A DNA stretch of 64,000 nucleotides from JBBQUN01 sp963698395 (GCA_963698395.1 CAVOQQ010000004.1:310001-374000), one strand, 5' to 3'; counted from the stretch's first letter, positions 18,601 to 26,559 are shown. The notes: generated by a model from the letters alone, not told the origin. A program made the numbers and translations.

Positions 18601-20192
18601 GCGTCGGCGAAGTCCCACACCAGCTCGAAACGGCCGGTGCCGTACGGACCCCCGTCGGGAAGTTCACGGACGCGAGCGACATCGACCGGAACGCCGTTGA
18701 TCGTCGATTGCACCGATCCCTGACCGGCACAGTCGTTGGTGTCCCAGTCCGACGAGGCCGCCGTTGCGTCCACGTTGTAGGTGCCGAGGAAACACAGAGC
18801 CGACGGCATCAGGTCACGAACGACCAGATCGGTGAAGTCGCGGTACTCCGATGTGGTGATCGTCAGGGTGGTGTTGACCGTCGTGCCCTGGCTGAGTGAA
18901 CCGGTCGACGACTTCTCGATCACCAGGTCTTCGGACTCGGTGATGAACGTGTCGCTGTCCGACGCGATCGCTCCCGCCGGCACATAGGTGCCGGTGGCCG
19001 TTGCCACGTTGTCGAGTTCCTGCTCGGGTGCGTCCAGCAGCTCGGGGTCGGTGTTGGTGGTGCGATCGGGTTCACCGGTCGAAGGACCGGTGTTGTTGTC
19101 GAGGTTGCGACCCTGGTTCAGACCGGCGGCAGCGGGAGGGCTCGTGGCGAACGGGCGGTTTTCGAACAGTGGGATGCCGGCCTGGTACTCGACGGTGACG
19201 ACCTGACCGGGAGTGAGGTTGCCGATGGTCCAGTCGACGATCGTCTCGCCGCCGGCGCCGGTGTCGACACTGGTGGGAACGCCGAGGACAGTGGGGGCGC
19301 AACCGCCACCGGTCGCGACCGGGCCGGATCCGAGCCACTCCTCGCCGACGGTCGTGTTGTCGGCAGCGTAATAGTCATCGCAGCCGAGGAACTCGAGTCC
19401 CGGATGCAGGACGTCACGAAGCGTGACGGCATTGACCGGGTAGTCCGGGTTGTTCTCGATCTCGACGGTGTACCGCCCGCCGTTGGTGCCGCTGGCGCCA
19501 TCGAACCCACGGTCGTGGACACCTCGCAGGAGCTCGGCCGGCCCCGTCTTGGTCACTCGGAAGGGGACGATGTCGAGCGTGTTGGACGCCGAGGCCGTGC
19601 CTTCGAAATCGCCGGTGAAGGCACCGGTCGACGAGCTCCAATCGGGAATGGCGAAGGCATCGGTGCTGGCGACGGCCTCGGCGTCGTTCTGGACGGTCGA
19701 TCCGACCGGAACGGTGGCCGAGCCGGAGTTGCCACCGGCGAAGTCAGGATTGGTGTCGACGGTGAGCGAGACCGATGCCCGTGAGTCCGCGGGGAGATCA
19801 GCGACGTTCTCCCAGATGACGGTGGTCTCGCCGGTGTTCGGCGTGTCCGCCAGCACGGCGGTGGGCGACGGGTCGGCCGAGACATAGCTCACGCCGACAG
19901 CGAGGACGTCTCGGAAGGAGAGGTTGTAGAGCGGGCCGTTCGAGGACTGGGTGCCGGTCGCCAACAGCGTGTAGGTGACGTTCTCACCGATCAGCGCTTC
20001 GTTTCCGACATCGGCGGTCTTCGACAACGTGAAGTCGTCGGCAGGGGCGGCAGCGGCCGGCTCAGGAGAGAGCAGTGGCACCGAGCCGGGTACCACTCCA
20101 CTGAGCAGACCCATCGTTGCCACCACTGCCAGGAATCGAGAAGAACGCACCCGTTCTCTCGCTCGCGCTACCGAACCCGTGCTCTTCGTCAC
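9615..20192 (-). CDS. Giant cell-wall-anchored protein with DUF11 and SdrD-B-like repeats and LAFTG sorting signal
   Basis: About 3,525 residues. The N-terminus has a basic stretch, a hydrophobic core (FLAVVATMGLLSGVVPGSV) and an AAAAP cleavage region, a signal peptide. Then come many DUF11 (PF01345-like) modules with the pattern VTYTLLATG.../V.DVLP.GV, followed by ten SdrD-B-like modules opening with G.GSIGDTVWFD.DGDG, whose DxDGDG loops probably bind calcium, then two more DUF11 modules. The C-terminus is LAFTG, a hydrophobic helix and RRR: a sortase signal of the LAxTG kind used by class E sortases. It probably forms a long stalk or adhesin on the surface. GTG 20192 is preferred over an in-frame ATG at 20285 because GGAG lies 7 nt upstream and the signal peptide then has normal length. 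No sortase gene is nearby. Confidence 0.85.
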   Translation of the reverse strand: MTKSTGSVARARERVRSSRFLAVVATMGLLSGVVPGSVPLLSPEPAAAAPADDFTLSKTADVGNEALIGENVTYTLLATGTQSSNGPLYNLSFRDVLAVGVSYVSADPSPTAVLADTPNTGETTVIWENVADLPADSRASVSLTVDTNPDFAGGNSGSATVPVGSTVQNDAEAVASTDAFAIPDWSSSTGAFTGDFEGTASASNTLDIVPFRVTKTGPAELLRGVHDRGFDGASGTNGGRYTVEIENNPDYPVNAVTLRDVLHPGLEFLGCDDYYAADNTTVGEEWLGSGPVATGGGCAPTVLGVPTSVDTGAGGETIVDWTIGNLTPGQVVTVEYQAGIPLFENRPFATSPPAAAGLNQGRNLDNNTGPSTGEPDRTTNTDPELLDAPEQELDNVATATGTYVPAGAIASDSDTFITESEDLVIEKSSTGSLSQGTTVNTTLTITTSEYRDFTDLVVRDLMPSALCFLGTYNVDATAASSDWDTNDCAGQGSVQSTINGVPVDVARVRELPDGGPYGTGRFELVWDFADADNAVLNDLDADGTITITYASVVRDHYRGSYASLPGEPVLAGDSVTNEAEVSGPDTVADASLASDPVDADGGIDGDTASAGLENALPSLDKRVSQKTGVMANGAGATAATCAGHGSITWSEGDPAELGYGPGDIVCFELGATFPSNVDYEGVAITDLLPPGYRYIDGSASRVISTDTLTTTTVASSTASQVVFDVSGGNVDAAGNVFLWTIAAELTDNTEGAAYDINANLLKMVHNNNGGLVYQLRDEAAAEWTEPEVRLAKGVRDVNDVTVNGPDFDGSIGSGSTSTQVRIGDVVTFRVDVWNQGNSNATSTEVHDVLPSDFSCTDVSAISNGGTCSGGVIVWTGQTIAQATTMGSGLTLTYDVTIPSNITAGDNWTNNAGVAFYQGATNQTGTFDYYPANNINPAFTGSENTDAADDPAYLDSPDPTIVKAQRSGITEAGNALSNRATIGEIIRYQVTATVPDGTTVYDGVITDTLPSGITWHTGSGYFDGSVQTLNPSASSTTGSTTLASGTLSHSGGVMTYTLPATYTNATGSGDDAVTITFYGRVTDVVANDASPSATRLRNRATFDWNDAAANPSPAVNSNNVDTFVVEPNPQIDKTHTNPVGPNASPGATVTYQVSVTNPTSGATNVSVAHDVTIVDNVPSGMTPLDAGGFPVTANGQLVPSTGVSPIGSFDGVWSQSLRTITWTPTDWSAGLDAIDPNASAIFTYDVRVDEPAVSSVSLTNTVELTAYSLDQDLTPSADPNAANARDYADNDADVIAVPLATIVKDIEPFNPGDSNDDRATATVGEPVDYEVSMTLPANTIAYDTTLFDELPSRLDFDSFNSIIASPSCEVLNTATGLTTGVSLAVGDVETFNDVGGATGRTAWFFGDLYADTDCVITVGYTAHVNTNAVAGNSITNDAVVVWNGSENVGQSPASMPAGYDDPNSGSWTVSSAADSETFTVVEPGIRVDKDVANLDGSPLANPTCDITPGNIGDNDGTGANGCDTEAGTTLRYDVTVTATGTSPSHDVTIVDTVPAGLTPLDGPGGTVVATNGDTVTGDSGSVGIWSETDRTITWTVAGPLTPAATASFDYDAILDSSDDLDRGEDLTNVVSVPSYFGFSSADRAQIVLDNPSNDDIVTYGNGPGATRGVVAPDAVTVEVHFPTLTVDKAAGTGQDVDDVRLDQPFTWTITITNTDTVASAFDVDATDVLPEGWTYDPASASVTTPYGTTSVEPGCSADTGTCNDAASLNVETLTWTDLVAGPTQPLAPGQTIVITMTATPQSAALVSSTVVGIAHTGPANPHTNAVSVIGEDASGSTSCCDPDGPGGAPAPTYSDSDTDDVFVARADLSVDKSITPVETDADTANGPYWFGSYVNYTVVVDNSGPDGATNVALRDVLDPSALAFDSVVLASQGSFDSLTNVWTVGSIADGGSATLTLRTRLVGLGSVTNIAQAAAVDQWDPDSTPGNDVPGEDDQSSVTIEVVPTSLGDFVWLDLDADGIQDPSEPGIPDIDIDITWNDPQTGAPQSYSTTTGPDGSYGVPLSAGLPSNTPITVTIDTASPNLTGLTQSHDRDATLDDTTIEQITPADGALPSGAIADLAFDFGYTPDGTQRLGDKVWWDADNSGDATNGVGESGIPNVGITATWAGWDDILGNGDDIDFQTVTDATGNYLFPALPVGEYRVTLDSSDLPAGLDTATYDLTGLATAHVADVTLDPGESQLDVDFSYTGDGELGDTVWFDHDGDGVIDAGEPGLGGVTVTATWDGPNGIAGDADDLVLTTITAADGTYGFTNLPDGQFTVTVASGLPGNMAPTFDDDGIGTPGVSITNLSGATDSDLDQDFGYRGLGSIGDTVFFDIDGTETDGTPDAGDAALPDIDVTVVWSGANGIFGDADDFTITDTTRAAGDYLVTGLPHGSYTVTVDGTDLPAGLTSPTYDDDGVGTANVSATTLDAVTPDDLDQDFAYTGETDGRIGDTVWFDHDGDGVQSGPAEVGFSGVTVTLVWFGPDGVLGGGDDVIQTDVTAGDGTYLFDNLPDGNFTVTVDSATLPAGLVATFDDDGLATANTSAVTIASGTRTNLDQDFGYRGVGSLGDLVWFDIDGSATATPDGAEPGIGGVDVTVTWTNPQGSDVVITTTTAPDGGYLVPDLPHGSYTVAVDPSTLPEGLVATFDADGVGSVDTSSTVLDAVTPERLDQDFSYTGVGSIGDTVWFDQNDDGAADPAGSGVFDDQDQPLAGIDVIVTFGGFDGVIGDDVGTVADESADDLVYLATTDTDGEWLVGNLPFGPYAVDVDASTLPSGIDVATFDADGVASVHVSTTTLDAVTPDRLDQDFSYTGAGSVGDTVWFDRDGDGVFDADEVALGGIDVTLAYVGPDGSTITVVDTTDANGVYGFADLPFDTTLTITVDSADLPAGFVPSFDADGTGTAHVSTTTLTSGSPTDLDQDFGYRGLGSIGDTVWLDRDGSGTPVIDSTDVGLPNVDLAIVWTNPTSGPDMSVTVTTDGDGSYLLDGLPHGDYTVTVVDSTLPDGVVPTYDADGITTPNTSSTTLDAVTPDDLDQDFSVAGTGSLGDTVWHDDDGDGVIDAGEPLLGGVEITLVYLDPITDVAFTETTTTAADGTYGFDRLPAGDYTVSVTVSTLPAGAAPTHDLDGTTTANETTVALGAGEDQPDVDFGYRIEADLSIDKRHGGDFTLGSSNVWTLQIVNNGPGIAAAPVRVTDVLPEGVIFERAGGSNWDCTASGQTVTCEYVDAFGAAIDMAVGSDTAMTIEVIAELGALPRVVNSAGVSSPTLDPNGANNVDTDPVEVPLSLLDIDKTLRGKLELGKTATYRMVVTNQGPSPTRGTIEIVDDLPSTLTFESATSSTSGSVCSAAAGIVRCTNTESLDVDETWTVDLTVRVSGTATGTILNEAVVSGGNMVNGVALAPELIQSIYDTLAIPGDPLGDQLGVPADTTDNGSARAPISTRGILAFTGSNSLDLVIWALLLLGIGGGLMVLVNRRRSGLEPSARS

Positions 20193-20307
20193 TGAAACTC
20201 CGCTGATCGATGCACGCGCCGTCGCACGCGTGTCTGTGATCAGCGTCGGCAGCGAGGGCCGAGATCTGAGCGTTCGCCGAACCACCTACCGTGGCCGACG
20301 TTCCGGG

Positions 20308-22260
20308 TCAGTCGTCGACTTCGGCCAACTCCATCGCTACTTTCTCCCACTGCTCGAGCAGTTCGGAGGCCTTGTCTTTCGCTGCGGCGTGGGTCGTGAT
20401 CAACTGCTGGAGCCGAGCCGAGTCGTCGTAGACCTCGGGGTCGGCGAGTTGACTGGCCAACCCGCTGGCAACGTCTTCGGCCCGCTGGGCCTGGCGCTCG
20501 AGCCGGTCGACCTTCTTGCGCAGCTCGCGCGTGGCCCGACTCTTCGCCTGCCGATCTTCGGCCGCCACTCGCCGATCTTCCTTGCGCTGATGCGTGGCCT
20601 TGCGCTCGGTGGGGCGCACCGATGAGGTGCCGGAGGGCCTGGCCGTGCCGACGACCGGTTGGGCCGGGTTGAGCACGTGCTCCTCGACATCGAGGTATTG
20701 CTTGGCCTTGCCGTCACGCACCTCGACGACCGACTCGGCGACGTTGCGGATCAGGTGCCGGTCATGACTCACCAGGAGCACCGTGCCGGGGTAGGCCGCA
20801 AGGGCATCTTCGAGCACATCGCAACTGGGAAGGTCGAGGTGGTTCGTCGGCTCGTCGAGCACCAGGAGGTTCACGGGGTTGCACATGGTCTCGGCCAATG
20901 CCAAGCGAGTGCGCTCCCCGCCCGAGAGGTCACCGACACGCCGATCGACGGCGTCACCGGAGAACCCGAACGAACCGAGGACCGTGCGAAGGTTGCGCTG
21001 CTTCGGCTGGGCGCCGACCTTGTGACGGAACTCCTGCTCGACGGTCTTGTTCAGATCGAGTGCGTCGACCTGGTGCTGGGCGAAGTAGGCGATGTCGACA
21101 TTCGCCCCGATCTTGACCGACCCGCTCAGCGGGGTCAGATCCCCGAGAATCGCCTTCAGCAAGGTGGACTTTCCGGCACCGTTCGGACCGATCAGTGCCA
21201 CCTTGTCGCCGCGTTCGATCACCAGGTCGACGTCGCTCAGTACGGCGATGTCGTCGTCATAGCCGAGCGAGGCACCATCCATCTCGACCACCACCCGCGA
21301 TGATCGAGGCGGCTCGGGGAAGGCGAACTTCAGCTTCAGTTCCTCGATCTGTGGCGCCTCGATCTCTTCGAGCCGATCGAGGGCCTTGATCCGAGACTGC
21401 ACCTGGCGGGCTTTGGTGGCCTTGTAACGGAAGCGTTCGATGAACTTCTCGGCCTGGGCGACCTTGCGGGCCTGGTTGGCAGCAGCGGCCTCGGCCTGTC
21501 GGATCCGGTCCTCCCGCTGCACGACGAACTCGGCGAAACCACCGACGTATTCGGTTGCCCCCTGCCAGGCGACCTCGATCACCCGGTCGGCCACCGCGTC
21601 GATGAAGTCCCGATCGTGCGAGACGAACAGCAGCGCTCCCTGCCAGGCAACGAGTTGCTGCTCCAGCCAGAGCACCGAGTCGACATCGAGGTGGTTGGTC
21701 GGCTCGTCGAGGACGAGCACATCGGGCTTCTGCAGCAGCAGTCGAGCCAGCGCCGCACGCATCTGCCAGCCACCGGAGAGTTCCGACAGAGGTCGGTCCA
21801 TGTCTTCGGCCGTGAACCCGAGGCCACCGAGAATGCGGCGGGCATCCGCCTCGATCTGGTAGCCGCCGAGCTGCTCGAACTGGCTCTGGAGCCGGCCGTA
21901 GACCTCGAGCGCCTCGTCGTGGGCCTCGCCCGTGGTTTCGGCGATGGTGGTGGTGAGCTCGTGCAGCCGATCTTCGAGTTCGAGAACGGCGCCGGCGCCG
22001 GCCATCACCTCTTTGATCACCGACTCAGACCACGACTCGGTCAGTTCCTGCGGGAGATAACCGATCTGGCAGTCCTTCGGCTGCGACACGTCGCCGGCGT
22101 CGGCCTCCTGTATTCCGACGATGATCTCCAGCATGGTGGTCTTCCCCACCCCGTTGCCGCCGACGAGTGCGACCCGTCGGCCCGGCATGAGCCGAAAACC
22201 GACGTTCGAGAACAACACACGCGCACCGTGTGACTTGGACAAACCAGAGACCGAAAGCAC
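20308..22260 (-). CDS. ABC-F family ATPase (ribosome-associated, two ABC domains)
   Basis: The protein has 650 residues with no membrane segments. Two nucleotide-binding domains are present: Walker A GGNGVGKT (about 35) and GPNGAGKST (about 350), signatures LSGGWQMRAALARLLL and LSGGERTRLALAETM, each followed by LDEPTNHLD. A charged linker (about 240-320) and a C-terminal coiled coil (about 570-645) match the ABC-F/Uup-like layout. Members act on the ribosome in translation or antibiotic protection; which role applies here cannot be told. The GTG start follows a TACGCT box by 6 nt. The giant wall protein lies 115 bp downstream on the same strand. Confidence 0.9.
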   Translation of the reverse strand: MLSVSGLSKSHGARVLFSNVGFRLMPGRRVALVGGNGVGKTTMLEIIVGIQEADAGDVSQPKDCQIGYLPQELTESWSESVIKEVMAGAGAVLELEDRLHELTTTIAETTGEAHDEALEVYGRLQSQFEQLGGYQIEADARRILGGLGFTAEDMDRPLSELSGGWQMRAALARLLLQKPDVLVLDEPTNHLDVDSVLWLEQQLVAWQGALLFVSHDRDFIDAVADRVIEVAWQGATEYVGGFAEFVVQREDRIRQAEAAAANQARKVAQAEKFIERFRYKATKARQVQSRIKALDRLEEIEAPQIEELKLKFAFPEPPRSSRVVVEMDGASLGYDDDIAVLSDVDLVIERGDKVALIGPNGAGKSTLLKAILGDLTPLSGSVKIGANVDIAYFAQHQVDALDLNKTVEQEFRHKVGAQPKQRNLRTVLGSFGFSGDAVDRRVGDLSGGERTRLALAETMCNPVNLLVLDEPTNHLDLPSCDVLEDALAAYPGTVLLVSHDRHLIRNVAESVVEVRDGKAKQYLDVEEHVLNPAQPVVGTARPSGTSSVRPTERKATHQRKEDRRVAAEDRQAKSRATRELRKKVDRLERQAQRAEDVASGLASQLADPEVYDDSARLQQLITTHAAAKDKASELLEQWEKVAMELAEVDD

Positions 22261-22266
22261 CCGTCA

Positions 22267-22272
22267 AGCGTA
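22267..22272 (-). promoter_or_regulatory. -10 box (TACGCT) of the ABC-F gene, leaderless
   Basis: On the minus strand TACGCT ends 6 nt before GTG 22260, with no ribosome site between. Confidence 0.45.
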
Positions 22273-22326
22273 GAGAGGCCGGACTCAGAACGTGACGGAG
22301 GATCGACGATCGCGATCTCGGGGTGT

Positions 22327-23340
22327 TCAGAAGGTGCTGGCGCCGGTGCTGTCACGATCGGCGACCACCGCCTGTCGAAGCGGGAGCGGCTCGGCATCGG
22401 TGAAGAGTTGGCAGCGAACCGTCGCCGAGACCCGGCTCCCCAGCTCGAGTCCAGGAGCCGATGTCCACCAGTGGTCGCCCCAGGTCGAGGTGATGCTCAA
22501 CCGGGCTGCCTGGGCTGCGCTGACGAACTGGTCGCTGAGTGGACCTTCCACGTCGGCCGTTCGGGTGCCGGCGAGGAGCCGCTGGCTGAGGCTCGACGAT
22601 CCCGGTTCGTCGTGATCGACCGCGGATGGGCTCGATTCGTGCCGCTCGTCGCCGACGGCGTCGATCGAGTGCGGCAACCGAGCGATGGCGTCACCGAGCA
22701 GTGCCGGATCGGAGGTACGGACGATGCCGACGAGCGGGCGGCGGATCCGACCGATGCGTCCCCGCGTGCCCTTCCACTCCATCGTGACGAAGGCCTCCTG
22801 GCCGAGATCGGAGGCATTGACGAGCCGAAGCTCGATCTGGCCGCGTGATCGCACCAGCGTTGCCGTCTCGCTCACCGAACCGAACGCGATCCAGCACGAC
22901 GAGAGCGCCGGGCGGTCGATCGACTCGAACGCCTCGTCCATCATCTCCCGTCGGAAGTGCCCGGTGAGCCATTCGAGGGCCTCGTGGTCCTCGTCGGCTC
23001 GAAAGCTCTGCGTGGACCCGATCATCGTTTCCTGGATGGTGAGCAACTCGAGGTCGAGGACGTCATCGCCCTCGAGATGGGTCTCGATCCCGAGTGCGGC
23101 AGCCGACTGCGCTGCGAACGCCGAGAACCACAGCCGGGCCGAACTGAAGCGACGGTCGCCCAGGCGCTGCCGATCGAGTTCGACGACCGAGGCTCTGGCA
23201 TCAGCCTCGCCGGGAGCGATGACCCGAGTGCCGTAGACCGCAAGCGTGGCGAGAACGACCGGCAGCGTGAGCGTTGCCCACTGCCTCCCTGCGTCGCCGG
23301 CTACCGGGTCGATGAGTTGTGTGATCCATCCTTGGAACAT
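22327..23340 (-). CDS. One-TM protein of unknown function
   Basis: The protein has 337 residues. One hydrophobic helix lies near the N-terminus (WATLTLPVVLATLAVYGT, about 21-38), so the rest is either cytoplasmic or external. The remainder is mixed alpha/beta with no motif I recognise; a Ser-rich, acidic stretch occurs about 225-245. The start at ATG 23340 is supported by GGGAGGT about 8 nt upstream. It follows the HDOD-GGDEF gene by 106 bp on the same strand, when that gene is read in its restored frame, and may share its transcript. Confidence 0.6.
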   Translation of the reverse strand: MFQGWITQLIDPVAGDAGRQWATLTLPVVLATLAVYGTRVIAPGEADARASVVELDRQRLGDRRFSSARLWFSAFAAQSAAALGIETHLEGDDVLDLELLTIQETMIGSTQSFRADEDHEALEWLTGHFRREMMDEAFESIDRPALSSCWIAFGSVSETATLVRSRGQIELRLVNASDLGQEAFVTMEWKGTRGRIGRIRRPLVGIVRTSDPALLGDAIARLPHSIDAVGDERHESSPSAVDHDEPGSSSLSQRLLAGTRTADVEGPLSDQFVSAAQAARLSITSTWGDHWWTSAPGLELGSRVSATVRCQLFTDAEPLPLRQAVVADRDSTGASTF

Positions 23341-23446
23341 CGTGGGTGACCTCCCGTCCTTGGGTGGTGGTGATTCGAATGTTGGATCGGCGCCAGCTCT
23401 CGACGTCGATCAGCCTTCGGGAGCGTCGGAGCTCCTTCAGCAGGTA

Positions 23447-25031
23447 TTACGAGCTTGCCCGAGTCTGAACACTCACCTGATTCCGTCCGCCTTGCCTGGC
23501 GGCATGGAGCTGTTGGTAGGCGCGTCGTACGAGCAGGTGACCGGTGTCCGGATCCTCGAAATCGGCAACGCTTGCGCCACCGACGCTGATCGTGGTGCCG
23601 ACCTCGGCCGACTGATTCCGACCGATAGGGGCTCCGCTCCACCAACGCTCGGAACCGCTCGGCCGCACCGCGGAGATCCTCGATCGTCGAATGGGGCATC
23701 AGGAGGGCGAACTCGTCGGCACCGACCCGGAAGAGGTCTTCGCTCGCCCGACAGTTCGACGCCAGTGTCGATGCCAGGTGATGGATGACCGCATCCGACA
23801 CCGCGTGCCCGTGCTGCTCTTTGACCGAACCGAGATCGTCGATCATGAACAGCATCAGCGCCAGCGAGTCCGGCAGCGGTCGGCGGCGACGAATGGCGAC
23901 CTGGCTCTCGATGCCCTCATCGAAGGCGATTCGATTGCTGAGACCGGTGAGCGAGTCGACTCGGGAGTTTCGAGCGAGCGCCTCGTTCTCGCGCTCGAGG
24001 TCGGCGAGATGCTCGGCCTGGTGGGACAACATGGTGATGGCTTCGACCGAAAGCCGGTGCATCGCCTCGGCGGATCGCTCGACGATGTCGGAGAAGTCGA
24101 TCCCGACGGGTACGGCGACACCGAAGAGAGCCGAGGTCTCGGCGATCACGGGACCCAGTCCGACGAGGACGGATTCGATGTGCTCCTTCGGTAGGTCGAG
24201 CTCGGCCGCGGCTCGCCGTGTCAGCTCCGAGAGCGCTCTCCCGCCGGGAGCTCCGCAGAGCACTTCCTCGGCAAGCGAGCTGAGCCGCAACGACAACACC
24301 AGACGGGTGGTGAGCTCGTCGGTCGCTCGTTCCAGAGCCAGGGCGCCGCCGGACTCCTCGCGCAAGACGATGACGTCGCACAGGAAGTCGGGAAGCCCCC
24401 ACCGGCGAAAGAGCGACGCCGTCAACTGATCGAAGGTGAAGCCCAGGATCTCGCGCTGGCGATCGAACGAGGGCCACACGAGCTGGCAGTCGTGGCTCGA
24501 AGCGTCGACGCTGTCACCGAACAGACGACCGAAGGCCTCGGGTGCCCGCTGCTCGATGACGAGTGAACCGATGTTGGCGAGCAGGCCGGCGAGAAAACCC
24601 TCGTCGGCGAAGATCGGATCGATCTCGGCCATGAACGCCCGGTTGGCGAGCGCGTTCACCAGCGAACGGCGGCGAACCTCCATGATGGCGTCGCCGTGTA
24701 CGAGCGAAGGCGGGAACAGGCCGGTGAGCGTCAGTGACAGGGTGAGGAGACGAACCGACTTGATCCCCAGAACCATCACCGCCCGATCGACCGAAGAGAT
24801 CTGACCGGGGAAGCGGTAGATCGACGAATTCGCCATCTGCAGCAACTTGGCGGTGAGTGAGGCGTCACGACCCACCAACTCGCTGAGCGTCTGGATCGAC
24901 AAGTCCTCGGCAGCGGTGTAGTCCAGAATCTCGAACAACAGCGCGGGAGGCGACGGCAACGACCCGACATCGACCAGGAACGACCGAACGGCCGCTCCCT
25001 GATCGATCTCGATGTCGGAGACGTTGGTCAT
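23447..25031 (-). pseudogene. HDOD-GGDEF signalling protein, frameshifted near 23627
   Basis: Residues ~15-210 form an HDOD domain (LLQMANSSIYRFPGQISSVD, VMVLGIKSVRLLTLSL). Residues from about 355 form a GGDEF diguanylate cyclase domain (DSLTGLSNRIAFDE, FRVGADEFALLMP). The signature is GADEF rather than GGDEF. After ERFRALVERSP one extra base (in CCCCTATCGG of the minus strand) shifts the frame; the other frame then continues PIGRNQSAEVGTTISVGGA to AYQQLHAARQGGRNQV, a normal domain end with a stop at 23447. As given, translation instead reads nonsense to 23301 and runs into the next gene. Its ATG overlaps the nhaA stop (ATGA), so the two are coupled. Sequence error and real mutation cannot be separated here. 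Confidence 0.8.
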
Positions 25032-26410
25032 CCGTGGCTGGCCCCCACCAGGTCGTCGCTGCGGTCGGTCTCGGACGGAACAGCGCCGCGATCATCATCA
25101 CTGGCGTCGACTGGCTGCGGGCTGGCACTACGGATGATCGAGGCGCCGATGACACCGGCGGCAACCGACGCGAACAGCACGCCGATCTTGGCGTCGGCGA
25201 TCAGTTCCTCGTCGGCGAAGGCGAGGTCGCTGATGAAGAGCGACACGGTGAAGCCGATGCCGGCAATCGACGCCGTACCGGCCATGAGGCGCCACGTGAC
25301 ACCCTTGGGCAGGGTGGCGAGGCCGGAGTGCACCGCCAGCATCGAGGCGAGCAGGATACCGACCGGCTTGCCGAAGACCAGGCCGATGAACACCGCTCTC
25401 CCGACCCCCGACGTTGCGGCGTTGCCCACGTCGGTGGCCGAGAGCCCGACCCCGGTGTTGGCCAGTGCGAACACGGGGATGATGAGGAGGGCGCTCCACG
25501 GATGCAGGGTGTTGATCAGTCGATCACAGATCGAGATCGACTCGCGGGTCTCGAACAGGATCTCCTTGAGTTCTTCGAAACTCGTCATCTCGGACGCTTC
25601 GGCGACTGTTGCGTGTGGGCGGTGCGGTGTTGCCGGAGCGATCAGACCGCAGACCACGCCGGCCAGGGTGGCGTGTACGCCAGATTCGAAGGTGAAGTAC
25701 CAGATGGCGACACCGAGCAGCACGTAGATCGGCGTCCACCAGACGCCGGACTTGCGAAGTCCGATCATGGCCGCCACACCGGCAGCCGCCCAGCCGAGGC
25801 TGACGAAATCGAGTGATGACGAATAGAAGATGGCGATCACGACGATGGCGCCGAGGTCATCGACGATCGCCAGGCTGAGGAGGAAGATCTTCAGCGGCGA
25901 AGGGACCCGATCGCCGAGCAGGCTCAAGATGCCGACGGCGAAGGCGATGTCGGTGGCCATCGGGATGCCCCAGCCGTGGCCGGCAGCACCGCCACCGGCG
26001 AACACCACGTAGAAGATCGCCGGCACGATCATGCCGCCGGCGGCGGCCAGGGCCGGGAGTGCGGCCTTGCGGGGGTCGCGCAGTTCGCCGACGGCGAGTT
26101 CTCGCTTGATCTCCAATCCGGCGACGAGGAAGAAGATGGTCATCAGACCGTCGTTCACCCAGTGCACCAGGGACTCGTCGAGTTCGATCGGCCCGATGGC
26201 GACCTTGAGGTGTGTGTGCCAGAAATGGGCGACGTCCTCGGCCAACGGCGAGTTCGCCAGGGCCAGAGCGACCAGCGCCGCCACGATGAGCGCCACACCG
26301 GAGATGTTCTCCAGATGGATGAGGCGCCGCATCGGCTGCCGCAGTCGGTCGATCGGCACGGGGGTCTTTGGCACGGCACTCGCCGTTGCGCCGGACTGAT
26401 GGTGACTCAC
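25028..26410 (-). CDS. nhaA: Na+/H+ antiporter NhaA
   Basis: The protein has 460 residues and about 11-12 membrane helices. It has the NhaA hallmarks: NDGLMTIFFLVAGLEIKREL, GWGIPMATDIAFAVGILSLLG, and LSLAIVDDLGAIVVIAIFY with the Asp-Asp pair that binds the ion. It exchanges cytoplasmic Na+ (or Li+) for protons at the membrane. The C-terminal tail after about 420 is polar and acidic. GTG 26410 is taken as the start because GAGGAG lies 6 nt upstream; longer in-frame reading upstream is Cys/Arg-rich and unlike the family. Its stop overlaps the start of the HDOD-GGDEF gene by 4 bp. Confidence 0.92.
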   Translation of the reverse strand: MSHHQSGATASAVPKTPVPIDRLRQPMRRLIHLENISGVALIVAALVALALANSPLAEDVAHFWHTHLKVAIGPIELDESLVHWVNDGLMTIFFLVAGLEIKRELAVGELRDPRKAALPALAAAGGMIVPAIFYVVFAGGGAAGHGWGIPMATDIAFAVGILSLLGDRVPSPLKIFLLSLAIVDDLGAIVVIAIFYSSSLDFVSLGWAAAGVAAMIGLRKSGVWWTPIYVLLGVAIWYFTFESGVHATLAGVVCGLIAPATPHRPHATVAEASEMTSFEELKEILFETRESISICDRLINTLHPWSALLIIPVFALANTGVGLSATDVGNAATSGVGRAVFIGLVFGKPVGILLASMLAVHSGLATLPKGVTWRLMAGTASIAGIGFTVSLFISDLAFADEELIADAKIGVLFASVAAGVIGASIIRSASPQPVDASDDDRGAVPSETDRSDDLVGASHG

Positions 26411-26458
26411 CTGTAACTCCTCGTTCTGGCATCGACGGTCGACGCCAACGGTGGTGCA

Positions 26459-26470
26459 GCAGACGTCTGC
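26459..26470. promoter_or_regulatory. 12-bp perfect palindrome upstream of nhaA
   Basis: GCAGACGTCTGC is fully self-complementary and is followed by another GTCTGC. It lies about 50 bp before the nhaA start, a position suited to an operator; the binding protein is unknown. Confidence 0.35.
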
Positions 26471-26535
26471 GTCTGCCGAGACGATGCTCCTGGGAGCGCC
26501 GGCCAGCAGCGTCGGAAGGCGACAGCCCGACATGA

Positions 26536-26559
26536 GGCCTTCGCCGAGAAGCGAAGGCC
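26536..26559. terminator. Hairpin between flgE and nhaA
   Basis: GGCCTTCGC pairs with GCGAAGGCC (9 bp, 6-nt loop). On the minus strand it follows the flgE stop by about 85 bp, so it probably ends the flagellar transcript. Confidence 0.55.
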
